A DNA stretch of 61,617 bases from Phycisphaerales bacterium (GTDB lineage Bacteria > Planctomycetota > Phycisphaerae > Phycisphaerales > UBA1924): NCBI GenBank assembly GCA_022072615.1, contig JAJVHS010000063.1:1-61617 (forward strand). The letters are read 5' to 3'. The notes beneath the pieces are model-generated. The model saw only the letters and a program-made list of their open reading frames with translations, did no database searches and had not been told where the DNA came from. Both the position numbers and the translations under genes were made by a program. Position 1 is the stretch's first letter, and the number at the start of each line of letters is the position of its first letter. Below, piece after piece: positions 33,704 through 41,604 of this stretch.

Positions 33704-34987
33704 TCAGCACCCGGCTTCGAAGGCCCGGACGAACGCGTCGAAGTCATCGGTGTCGGTGAATCCAGATTTGTCGAAGTCCGACGGGCACCGGCACAGATCG
33801 AGGTCGAACTCGTACACCGCACCCCCATCGAGACCCGGAGCATCGGCTCGGTGCGCTCCGGCGAGAACCCGGCCGCCCAGCACGCACAGGCCGTAGCCGA
33901 ACTGATCGCCCGGGGCGCCGTCGGACGGCAGGAGCGTGGTCATGCGGGCCCATGTGTTGGTGAGCGGGTCGCGGAGCAGCACGTCGGCTCGGCCGGCGAG
34001 CCCGTCGAACGTCGGCACTCCGACCACCAGGATGTCGCCCTTCATGGACAGGTAATCGCCGAACTTGCCGCCGCCCAGGAAGCCCGAATCGATCCGGTGC
34101 GTCTGGACCCAGAGGCCGTCACAGGTCGAACGCTCGAAGACGTACGCGGCGTCGACGCCGTTTGAGCCGACGGCGATCCGACCGTTGTCCATGGACAGCG
34201 AAGATCCGAACGTGGCTTCCGGCGTGGGGTCGTTGGCGAGGATCTTCTGGCGGAACCCCCAGGCGCCGGTGTCGTCGCGCTCGAAGGCGTACACCGCGCC
34301 GCTGTTGGTTCCCTCCGAGTCGTGGTGGGCCGCGGTCGCGAGCACCGTGTCGCGATCAATGGCCACGCCGAAGGTGCCGAGGATATCTCCCGGGTTCGCG
34401 TCGCCGGGCGACAAGCGCGATTCGATCGACCACACGTCACCTGTGCGCTGCAGGACGTAGACGGCGCCCCGCTGCCCATCTTCCCCGCTCGCGGCGACGA
34501 CCGCGCGGTTGCATTCGATCGCGACGCGCAGGCCGAAGCGATCGTCGGCGGCGGGCGTGGGCGAGGTGATCGACTGCACAAAGGTCCACGCGCCGCCCGA
34601 TCGCTTGTAGGCGTGCACCGATCCGGGGTTGCCGGTGCCGGTGGCGGGCGAACCCACCAGGGCCCACTCACCGCACACGGCCAGGCCGTCTCCGAAGCCG
34701 CTGGATGCAGCCTCGGCCGGGGGAGCGACCGCCTGCGCGTAGGTCCAGGAACTCGCCTGGAGCTCATACACCGCCACCAGCCCGGAGTTGGAGACCGCCC
34801 CGTCGTGTCCGACGGCGCCGACCAGCATCGTCTGGCCATCGCTGACCAGTTCACGACCGACGATGTCACCCGATGCGGTCCAGGCAGGAACCAGCTTGTT
34901 GATCTCCGAGCACACCTGGGCCGAGCAGAGAGATGCCGCAAGACCGGTACCGAGTGCGTACGAGAAGAACTGCATGAACTTCGACAT
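33704..34987 (-). CDS. Secreted FG-GAP-like repeat protein with C-terminal EF-hand-like tag
   Basis: 427 aa. Signal peptide 'YALGTGLAASLCSAQVC'. The body has about seven repeats of the type 'GD.FG..VA......VG....' ('TFGVAIDRDTVLATAAHHD', 'DQFGYGLCVLGGRVLAGAH'), typical of beta-propeller FG-GAP proteins. The end is a Cys, 'PSDFDKSGFTDTDDF', 'AFVRAFEAGC'. The same tail type closes the 1290-aa repeat protein at 41605. Probably exposed outside the cell; function unknown. GGAGG SD. It lies 109 bp downstream of the kinase gene with no visible terminator between, so it may be transcribed with it. Confidence 0.75.
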   Translation of the reverse strand: MSKFMQFFSYALGTGLAASLCSAQVCSEINKLVPAWTASGDIVGRELVSDGQTMLVGAVGHDGAVSNSGLVAVYELQASSWTYAQAVAPPAEAASSGFGDGLAVCGEWALVGSPATGTGNPGSVHAYKRSGGAWTFVQSITSPTPAADDRFGLRVAIECNRAVVAASGEDGQRGAVYVLQRTGDVWSIESRLSPGDANPGDILGTFGVAIDRDTVLATAAHHDSEGTNSGAVYAFERDDTGAWGFRQKILANDPTPEATFGSSLSMDNGRIAVGSNGVDAAYVFERSTCDGLWVQTHRIDSGFLGGGKFGDYLSMKGDILVVGVPTFDGLAGRADVLLRDPLTNTWARMTTLLPSDGAPGDQFGYGLCVLGGRVLAGAHRADAPGLDGGAVYEFDLDLCRCPSDFDKSGFTDTDDFDAFVRAFEAGC

Positions 34988-35096
34988 GATTCGCCTCCGC
35001 GTTCGGGCGCTGCGCCAGCGAAACGGATCGCGGGAGCGCAGATGCCCATGCACATGCGTGCTACGCAGGGGGAAAGCCCGCATAGACCCGGGGCGT

Positions 35097-37082
35097 CTAT
35101 TGATCTGGAAGGTCCGACCGGAGCGAGATCGCCGACGGCGCGGGCGCGTCCGCGGTGGTTGAATAGGCGGCGTTGGCGCCGGTCGGCCCGACAGTGCCGT
35201 CGGGGTTGATGGTCCAGATGATGTCGCCCCGGGTGCCGCCGAGCCGGGCCGTGACCAGCACGCCGGGGTCGCCCGCATCGAACGGCGCGCCCAGGCGGAT
35301 GCGATCGAATCGGTCCGCCAACCTGGGCGGCCAGAACAGGTAGTACCACTTCGCCGGGCGCCCCGACCCCGGGGACGACAACGGCGTCTGTATCCAGTCG
35401 CGCGGTTCGTCCACATGCGGCTCGATGCCCATCACCACCTGCAAGTACGGTGACTGCGTGCCGTGAACCCCGATGTCCGACAGTCGGCGTTCGCTGTTGA
35501 CCCCCGCGAGCACCAGGACCGCCGATGACGGCATCCAGCGGACCGCAGAGAGGAAGCCGTCGTGCCAGCGCTCGAACAGCACGCGGCCCGAGAGGTCGTA
35601 GATGCGCACGCCGGTGGCGGATCCTCCGGACGCCGAATGCACCGCGATGATCTCGTCACCCGGCAGGGACGGGAACACGTCCGCGATGGTTCCGCAGGCC
35701 AGCCGCCAGGGCCGTGTCTCGTTGAGCCCGGGCGGCGAGGGCAGCGGCGCGGTGCGGGAGTTCCACGCCGGCCGGTCGAAGTGCCCCCACTCGAACACGC
35801 TGATGTCCGGCAAGCCTCCCACGGACACCGCGGCGTCGAGTCCGAGCACAAGCGCCCGCGAGTGGCGGCCGTTCACGATGCCGGTTGCCTTTCCCGCAAA
35901 GACCACCCCTTCGTCAAGTTCGGTATCCCACGTGTGCACGGGGACACCGACGGCGCTCGTGACAACCGCCCGGCGCCGACGGTCGTCGAGTTCCAGCGAC
36001 TGCGGCCGCGTGAGCAGCGCCCATCGCAGCGCCAGGCTTGTGCCCAGGAACAGCAGGCCGACGACCCCGCAGATCGTGCCGGTGACGGCCACGGGGTGGC
36101 GGCGGGCCCACCGCCGAGCGTGGAACGTCCAGCCGGGGGTGACGGCTTCGACCGGGTCGCCGGCGAGCCAGCGGTTCAGGTCGTCTCTGAGTTCTCCCGC
36201 GGAGGCGTAACGACACGACGCGTCCGCGGAGACGGCCTTTTGAAGAATCGCGACCAGCGGCCTGGGCATGCTCGGCCGCAGCGAGGCGATGCTCTCGGGC
36301 GGTGCTTCACCGATGCGTTTCAGCACGCTCACCAGGCTGCCGGAGGTGTCGTAGGGCGTCCGGCCGGTGGTCAACCAGAATCCCACGGCCCCGAGCGAGA
36401 ACACGTCGGCACGCGTCGAGATGGACTCGCGCTCCCCGCGGGCCTGCTCGGGCGACATGAATCCGGGCGTTCCCACGGGAACTCCCTCGGCGGTCATCGT
36501 CTGATCATCCAGCGTGACCGAGACCGCGATCCCCAGGTCGATGAGGACGAGCGATCCGTCGACCGTCACCATGATGTTGGAGGGCTTGATGTCCCGGTGG
36601 ATCAGGCCGCGCTCGTGCAGCCTCTGCACCAGGTCGGCGAGCCGGCCGAGCAGCTCGATCGACGAGCGCAGGTCATGGTCGGATCGACTCCACCACTCAT
36701 CGAGCCGCCGGCCGTCGATCCATTCGCACACAAGGTACGTGAGCTCCCGGGTGACGCCGTAGTCGATCAGCCGGGGCATCCCGGCGATCCGCAGTCGCGA
36801 CCAGATTTCCAGTTCGCGCAGCAGCCGGTTCGCGGACGACCCGCCGGGCGGGTTCCATCGCAGGACCTTCACCGCCACCGGGCAGTTCGAGCCCTCCCTG
36901 ACGGCTCGGTACACGCACCCCTGCCCCCCCTCGGCGACCCGGCTCAGAACCAGGTACCCCGGAATCTTCGGCAGGCCCGACTCGAGCGATGGATCATCGA
37001 CCTGGTCTGCGGCAACCAGCAGTCGCGCCGCCGCCTCCGCGTCCAGCGACCGGGCCGAGTACTTGGGTTCTGTCGGGAGCAT
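35097..37082 (-). CDS. Membrane-bound serine/threonine protein kinase
   Basis: 661 aa. Kinase domain about residues 43-305: Gly loop 'AEGGQGCVYRA', Lys72 in 'VAVKVLRW', 'LIHRDIKPSNIMVT', DLG variant of DFG ('LIDLGIAVSV'), and APE-like 'GFMSPEQARGE'. A TM near residue 350 ('ICGVVGLLFLGTSLALRW') is followed by an extracytoplasmic domain of about 290 aa without a recognised fold. It is divergent from an ECF sigma gene 130 bp away, the usual arrangement for planctomycete kinase/sigma pairs. The ATG at 37082 (GGAG upstream) is preferred to longer starts that overlap the sigma promoter. Confidence 0.88.
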   Translation of the reverse strand: MLPTEPKYSARSLDAEAAARLLVAADQVDDPSLESGLPKIPGYLVLSRVAEGGQGCVYRAVREGSNCPVAVKVLRWNPPGGSSANRLLRELEIWSRLRIAGMPRLIDYGVTRELTYLVCEWIDGRRLDEWWSRSDHDLRSSIELLGRLADLVQRLHERGLIHRDIKPSNIMVTVDGSLVLIDLGIAVSVTLDDQTMTAEGVPVGTPGFMSPEQARGERESISTRADVFSLGAVGFWLTTGRTPYDTSGSLVSVLKRIGEAPPESIASLRPSMPRPLVAILQKAVSADASCRYASAGELRDDLNRWLAGDPVEAVTPGWTFHARRWARRHPVAVTGTICGVVGLLFLGTSLALRWALLTRPQSLELDDRRRRAVVTSAVGVPVHTWDTELDEGVVFAGKATGIVNGRHSRALVLGLDAAVSVGGLPDISVFEWGHFDRPAWNSRTAPLPSPPGLNETRPWRLACGTIADVFPSLPGDEIIAVHSASGGSATGVRIYDLSGRVLFERWHDGFLSAVRWMPSSAVLVLAGVNSERRLSDIGVHGTQSPYLQVVMGIEPHVDEPRDWIQTPLSSPGSGRPAKWYYLFWPPRLADRFDRIRLGAPFDAGDPGVLVTARLGGTRGDIIWTINPDGTVGPTGANAAYSTTADAPAPSAISLRSDLPDQ

Positions 37083-37121
37083 CAGCCGGATCTCCGAGCG
37101 AGCGGAATCGATCCATGTGCG

Positions 37122-37150
37122 TTTACGTCCCGGAACTCCGAATGTAGACT
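37122..37150 (+). promoter_or_regulatory. Promoter of the ECF sigma gene, followed by a leader hairpin
   Basis: TTTACG at 37122-37127, 17-bp spacer, TAGACT at 37145-37150. A perfect 7-bp hairpin GTTGCCG/CGGCAAC (37168-37174 with 37183-37189) lies in the short leader before the SD. Confidence 0.5.
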
Positions 37151-37212
37151 GACGTTCGAGACGGTAGGTTGCCGTCTGCACGCGGCAACGCCCCGGGGGG
37201 AGGGGAAGGCTG

Positions 37213-37899
37213 GTGGGCGGCTTCCGCACAACCTCGTGGACGCTCGTGGACCAGGCGTGCGGCGATGACCCCGCGCTCGGCCGGGCCGCCCACGAGCAGC
37301 TGGCCCGGCGTTACATGCCCGCGATCGAGGCGTTCCTGCTCCGGACGGGCCATCGGGCCGAGGCGGCCGCGGAGCTGACGCAGGGGTTCTACGCGGAAGT
37401 CGTGATCGGAAGGAACCTCTTCTCCAAGGCGCAGCGCGAACGAGGTCGGCTCCGGTCGCTCATCCTCACGGCGCTTGCGAACTACGAACGCGATCAGGCC
37501 CGCAGAGCGGAAGTGAGGTCCCGGGCCGGCAGCGCGGTCGTGGCCGATGCCTCGGCGGACCTTGCCGAGGCTCAGCGGTCATTCGAGCGCGTCTGGGCCA
37601 GGGAGGTCGTTTCGGAGGCGGTACGCGAATGCGAGCGGCATTTCTCTCCCGCTCGGATGCGACGGCACTGGGATGCCTTCGAGGCGCGCGTTTTGGTGCC
37701 GGCGATTCATCACACGAGCCCGCCGGCGTTCGCCGCGCTCGCGGAACGCTGCGGGTTCAGGACGTCCGCCGATGCGGTCGCCGCCGTCCAGTACGTCCGA
37801 AAGCGGTTTGACGTCATCCTGTCGCAGAAGATCGCCGAGTGCCCCGGCGAGCAATGCACGCGTCCGGAACTGCTGGCCATGCTCAACGCCGCCGGGTGA
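37213..37899 (+). CDS. ECF-type RNA polymerase sigma factor
   Basis: 228 aa. Region 2-like N-terminus ('TSWTLVDQACGDDPALGRAA', 'ELTQGFYAEVVIGRNLFSKA', 'RGRLRSLILTALANYERDQA') and a divergent C-terminal region where sigma-4 would be ('FAALAERCGFRTSADAVAAV', 'VRKRFDVILSQKI'). This matches ECF groups associated with Ser/Thr kinases in Planctomycetes. GTG start with a GGGGAAGG SD. It is divergent from the kinase, which may control it by phosphorylation (inference). Confidence 0.78.
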   Translation: MGGFRTTSWTLVDQACGDDPALGRAAHEQLARRYMPAIEAFLLRTGHRAEAAAELTQGFYAEVVIGRNLFSKAQRERGRLRSLILTALANYERDQARRAEVRSRAGSAVVADASADLAEAQRSFERVWAREVVSEAVRECERHFSPARMRRHWDAFEARVLVPAIHHTSPPAFAALAERCGFRTSADAVAAVQYVRKRFDVILSQKIAECPGEQCTRPELLAMLNAAG

Positions 37900-37990
37900 G
37901 CAGGCCCGTGTGGCGTCCGAACCACGGATCGCCGGGTGCAGGGCCGGGCCTCGTCCTGGGCCGTTCATGCTCATGGACGCGTCGCCCGAA

Positions 37991-38021
37991 AAGACAAAGC
38001 CCCCCGGGTGACCGGGGGGCT
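37991..38021 (-). terminator. Intrinsic terminator of the HTH-receiver gene
   Basis: Minus strand: stem AGCCCCCCGG/CCGGGGGGCT (37998-38007 with 38012-38021), then TTGTCTTTT. Confidence 0.85.
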
Positions 38022-38052
38022 GGATACTTCGGGAACAGCGGCGAACCGAGCC

Positions 38053-38631
38053 TCAGCGCACCACGTTCATCACGTTCTCGATCGCCTCGACGACCTGGCG
38101 AACCTGGAAGGGCTTCTTGAGGAAGTAGTCGAACCCCTGGGCCTTGAGGCCGTGGGCCTGGCCGTCGGTGAGCTTGCCGCTCATCGCGATGATCTTGGTG
38201 TACTGGAGCTGCTCGTTCTTGCGGACGAAGTCGGCGACCTGGCGGCTGTCGCCGTCACCCAGGTGGATGTCCATCAGGAGGACGTGCGGCTTGAAGGACT
38301 GGCACGACATCCCCGCCTCGAATCCGGTCGTCGCGACCTGGATTTCGTAGGAGGTCTGTTCGGTCAGGATCCGAGCCAGGGTCTCCACGATCTCCTTGTC
38401 GTCATCGACCAGGAGCACGCGGGTCCGGCCCGAGGTGATCCCGTCGAGCGGGATGTTGTGGGCCTTCATGAACTTGACGAGCTCGTTCACCGGGATCCGG
38501 CGGTCGCGGGATCCCGGGATGCGATAGCCCGGAAGCTGACCCGTATCGAACCACTTGGAGACGGTGCGCGACGCGACCTTGCAGATCTTCGCCACTTCAC
38601 CGGTCGTCAGTACTTCTTTTTCGATGGGCAT
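38053..38631 (-). CDS. HTH (excisionase/MerR-like)-receiver response regulator
   Basis: 192 aa. Residues 8-55 are an excisionase-type helix-turn-helix ('LTTGEVAKICKVASRTVSKW', 'RRIPVNELVKFM'). Residues 70-190 are a receiver: acidic pocket DDD at 76-78, phospho-acceptor Asp121 in 'VLLMDIHL', and a late 'FLKKPF' Lys. The order is reversed compared with usual response regulators, which put the receiver first. No histidine kinase is encoded nearby. The ATG at 38631 has an AGGTGAG SD; the gene has its own terminator. Confidence 0.85.
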   Translation of the reverse strand: MPIEKEVLTTGEVAKICKVASRTVSKWFDTGQLPGYRIPGSRDRRIPVNELVKFMKAHNIPLDGITSGRTRVLLVDDDKEIVETLARILTEQTSYEIQVATTGFEAGMSCQSFKPHVLLMDIHLGDGDSRQVADFVRKNEQLQYTKIIAMSGKLTDGQAHGLKAQGFDYFLKKPFQVRQVVEAIENVMNVVR

Positions 38632-38850
38632 CGTCTCACCTCGAACAGCACACAGGGGTGGGGCGTGCCATGCACACGGCAGCCGGACAGCAGCATCGAC
38701 TACCCTTTGAGCGGCCTTCATCGATGGATTCGGTGGCGCGGAAAGTTCCCGTTCTAGGACGGGTCGGAGGCCGTTATCCGAGCCTCGCAACGTCCGGGTA
38801 CGCCTATGCTCCTCCTCGGCGTGGCGACCGGTCACCGCCGGGCCGCGGGA

Positions 38851-38880
38851 TTGACAGGGCTCTTGGGCGTCCAGTAGAGT
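38851..38880 (+). promoter_or_regulatory. Promoter of the HEAT-repeat gene
   Basis: A perfect -35 TTGACA (38851-38856), 18-bp spacer, TAGAGT (38875-38880). Confidence 0.6.
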
Positions 38881-39162
38881 GGCCTCCTTGCCTCATAACC
38901 AAGGGGGACGGGCCGAGGGGCGTTGCCGCCAGCGAACCCGTTCGCGGGGCTTTCGTCGCGGACCCGGGGTCGGGGGAAGCGGGTCGCCGGAGGCCTGGTT
39001 CGGGGTCTCCCGTTGGACCAAGAGGGCCCGGACGCGGGGGTGCCGTGCCGCTCGTGGAGATGTACGGAAACCTGCGGTGAACACGCGGGTTTGGATGCGA
39101 AGTCGGCGTGCGGGGTGTTGGCGGAAGGTGTTTGGTTGGTGGTTGAAAACCAGTGTGACTCG

Positions 39163-39189
39163 GCCGAGCGGTCCGCTCGGCGCCAGGAG
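39163..39189 (+). promoter_or_regulatory. Hairpin abutting the SD of the HEAT-repeat gene
   Basis: Perfect 8-bp stem GCCGAGCG/CGCTCGGC with 3-nt loop (39163-39170 with 39174-39181). The SD AGGAG at 39185-39189 follows 4 nt later, 6 nt before the GTG. It could affect ribosome access. Confidence 0.45.
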
Positions 39190-39195
39190 TTGACC

Positions 39196-41460
39196 GTGCG
39201 GAAGCTTGCAACCCTTGACGTGGTGCGGATGCTGGTAATCGCGGCTGGAACGGCGGTTGGCGTGCCCTTCGCCACAGCCCAGGACGCCGCGAACGCCGGC
39301 TCGGCTCAGCCCGCGGACGATCAATCCGCTGATACCCGCCGCCAGGAATTGACGCGGTCCGAGCAGCTTTCGGACTTCCTCCACTTCGTGCTCATCGCTC
39401 GTTACGACCTCGCCCAGGCGATCGGCCAGGAGCTCATCCGGGCCAACATCCCGCCGACGGAGTTCGCCGACCTGGTCGAGAAGTCCAAGGACGGGGTCTC
39501 CCGCTTCCAGTCGACCGTGGCCCGTGCGATGCGCGTGCCGGAACTCGAGCCCACGGCGGGGACTCTGCTCCGCATGTACGAGCAGGGCAAGCTGAGCCGG
39601 GCGCGTGATCCCCAGCAGGTCGCCGAGGCGATCAAGCTGCTGGGCGGCACGAGCCGCCGCGGCCAGGACTTTGCCCGTCAGCGGCTCATGGCCGCCGGCG
39701 AGTACGCGATGCCGCAGCTTCTGCCGGCGCTGACCGATTCGACCAACCCGGCCCTGCAGGCCCAGGTCAGTACGCTGCTCTCCGACATGGGGCGGCAGGC
39801 GATCATCCCGCTGGTCACCGCGCTGCCCTCGCTGCGGCCCGAGCAGCAGGAGCGGGTCGCCAACACGCTGGGCCAAATCCCGTACCGCACGAGCCTGCCC
39901 TTCCTTTATGACCTGCGGGATTCGACCTCCTCGAACGCGGTCCGGTCGGCGGCCGAACGCGCGATCGCGAACGTCGGCGGCTCGAACGGAGGGGACACCT
40001 CCACGGCCGACCTGTACGTTCAGCTCGCGGAGAACTTCTACGACCGCAAGAGCGAGCTGACCAGCTTCCCCGGCGAGGATGTTCAGCTCGTCTGGTCGTA
40101 CGACCCGGGCCTGGGCCTGGTCATGACCCCGATCCTCAGCGGCGTGTACTACGACGCGATGGCGATGCGGATGACCGAGCGGGCGCTCCAGCTCCGCAGC
40201 GACAACCCCGAAGCCGTGTCTCTGTGGGTCGCCGCGAACTTCTCGCGCGAGATCCGCCAGCCCCGCGGCTACGAGAATCCGGTCTACCCGCCGACGCGCC
40301 GCGAGGCCATGTACTACGCCGTCGCGGCCGGGCCGCAGGCGTCGCAGCGCGTGCTCGCCCGGGCCATCGACGACCGCGACACACAGCTTGCCCGGCGAGC
40401 CATCGCGGCGATCGAGCGCACCGCCGGCGGTGCTGGGCTTTGGTCCGGCAGCGACACACGGCGGCCGATCCTCGAAGCGCTGACCTACCCCAACCGCCGC
40501 GTACAGTACGAAGCGGCGCTGGCCGTGGCCGCCGCGCAGCCTTCCGAGACTTTCGCCGGGTCGGACCGGGTGGTTCCGGTGCTGACGGGTGCGATCCGCG
40601 AGGCGACGGCGAAGATCGGCGCGGTCATCGCGCCCGACACCGAAACCTACCAGCGTCTGCGCCGGGTCCTGGAAGCCCAGGGCTACACGGTGCTGCCGAT
40701 GGCTCGGAATCTCGAGGAGCTTGCCGGCCCGGTGGTCGAGGCGCCCTCGGTGGACGTGCTCCTGGTGGCCTCGCAGGATGTCTCGGGGATGCCGGAGCTC
40801 GTTCAGTCGGTCCGGGCATCGGCCAAGCTCTCGGCGGCTCCGGTGATGGTGCTGACCTCGGTCGACGGCTACACCGAGCTGCGTCGCCGCTACGACCGCG
40901 ACGTCACCATCGGCGTCCGCCAGTCCTCCGTGACGGACCAGATGCTGACGACGGCGATCAACGAACTGGTCGGCGCCTCGTCGGGCGGGCCGATCACCCC
41001 CGAGGAAGCGACGCTGTACTCGGCCCGGGCCGTTTCGGCGCTGCGCGACCTTGCCATCTCGGGCAACACCGTGCTGAGCGTCTCGGATTCGGCCGGTGCC
41101 CTGGTGACGGTGCTCGGCGATGAAAAGCTCGCCGCGTCGGGGTCTGTGAACCGCCTGGACGTGGCCGAGGTGCTCGCCCGGGTGAACCAGGAGCGGGCCC
41201 AGTCGGCGATCATGGAGGCCGCGCTGACGGCCAGCGGGCCCGAGCGGGTCGCCTTCCTGAGCAAGGTGGCCGACTCCGCCAAGCGGTACGGCAATCTGCT
41301 CTCGGAGCTGCACGTCAACCGCGTGGTCGAGCTGGCGACCAGCAGCGACCGGGCCGAAGCGACCGCCGCGGCCGCCGTCCTCGGGGCGCTCAACCTGCCC
41401 AACGCCGACCTCGCCAAGCTGATCCTCAGCGACGGCACCAAGTCCTCGGCGAGCCGGTAA
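39196..41460 (+). CDS. Exported HEAT-repeat protein with an embedded receiver-like domain
   Basis: 754 aa. Signal peptide 'VRMLVIAAGTAVGVPFATAQ' near the N-terminus. Residues about 45-270 are helical, with HEAT-like units ('GEYAMPQLLPALTDSTNPAL', 'RQAIIPLVTALPSLRPEQ'). Residues about 300-460 contain further repeats. Residues about 465-595 resemble a receiver fold ('YQRLRRVLEAQGYTVLPMA', 'VDVLLVASQDVSGMPELVQ', 'APVMVLTSVDGYTELRRRY') with no obvious phospho-acceptor pocket. Further helices form the C-terminus. Probably a protein-interaction scaffold outside the cytoplasm, unless the hydrophobic start is only an anchor. GTG start chosen from the AGGAG SD. Confidence 0.7.
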   Translation: MRKLATLDVVRMLVIAAGTAVGVPFATAQDAANAGSAQPADDQSADTRRQELTRSEQLSDFLHFVLIARYDLAQAIGQELIRANIPPTEFADLVEKSKDGVSRFQSTVARAMRVPELEPTAGTLLRMYEQGKLSRARDPQQVAEAIKLLGGTSRRGQDFARQRLMAAGEYAMPQLLPALTDSTNPALQAQVSTLLSDMGRQAIIPLVTALPSLRPEQQERVANTLGQIPYRTSLPFLYDLRDSTSSNAVRSAAERAIANVGGSNGGDTSTADLYVQLAENFYDRKSELTSFPGEDVQLVWSYDPGLGLVMTPILSGVYYDAMAMRMTERALQLRSDNPEAVSLWVAANFSREIRQPRGYENPVYPPTRREAMYYAVAAGPQASQRVLARAIDDRDTQLARRAIAAIERTAGGAGLWSGSDTRRPILEALTYPNRRVQYEAALAVAAAQPSETFAGSDRVVPVLTGAIREATAKIGAVIAPDTETYQRLRRVLEAQGYTVLPMARNLEELAGPVVEAPSVDVLLVASQDVSGMPELVQSVRASAKLSAAPVMVLTSVDGYTELRRRYDRDVTIGVRQSSVTDQMLTTAINELVGASSGGPITPEEATLYSARAVSALRDLAISGNTVLSVSDSAGALVTVLGDEKLAASGSVNRLDVAEVLARVNQERAQSAIMEAALTASGPERVAFLSKVADSAKRYGNLLSELHVNRVVELATSSDRAEATAAAAVLGALNLPNADLAKLILSDGTKSSASR

Positions 41461-41523
41461 GGCTGGCCGGCGGTCGATCGCGTCCCGATCGCCGCGCGTC
41501 GAAAGTGCACGATTCCACAAATG

Positions 41524-41555
41524 AAAAGGGAGTGTCCAGCCGGACACTCCCTTTT
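41524..41555. terminator. Bidirectional terminator between convergent genes
   Basis: A perfect 14-bp stem AAAAGGGAGTGTCC/GGACACTCCCTTTT with a 4-nt loop (41538-41541). It carries A's on one side and T's on the other, so it serves the HEAT gene (plus) and the repeat protein gene (minus). Confidence 0.9.
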
Positions 41556-41604
41556 GCTTGATACCCCTGTCAGTCCAGCGGGGCTGGATGCTCCGAAGGG
41601 CGGC

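Larger units (their letters stand above)
38632..39195. other. 564-bp intergenic region: promoter and long structured leader of the HEAT-repeat gene
   Basis: The first 220 bp, upstream of the divergent HTH-receiver gene, show no clear gene or consensus promoter. A strong plus-strand promoter lies at 38851-38880, about 310 nt before the GTG at 39196. The leader has several GC-rich inverted repeats, including GCGAAC/GTTCGC near 38931 and a perfect 8-bp hairpin ending 4 nt before the SD (39163-39181). An in-frame ORF through the leader from 38923 gives an Arg/Gly-rich, non-signal N-terminus and is not believed to be coding. Confidence 0.5.
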
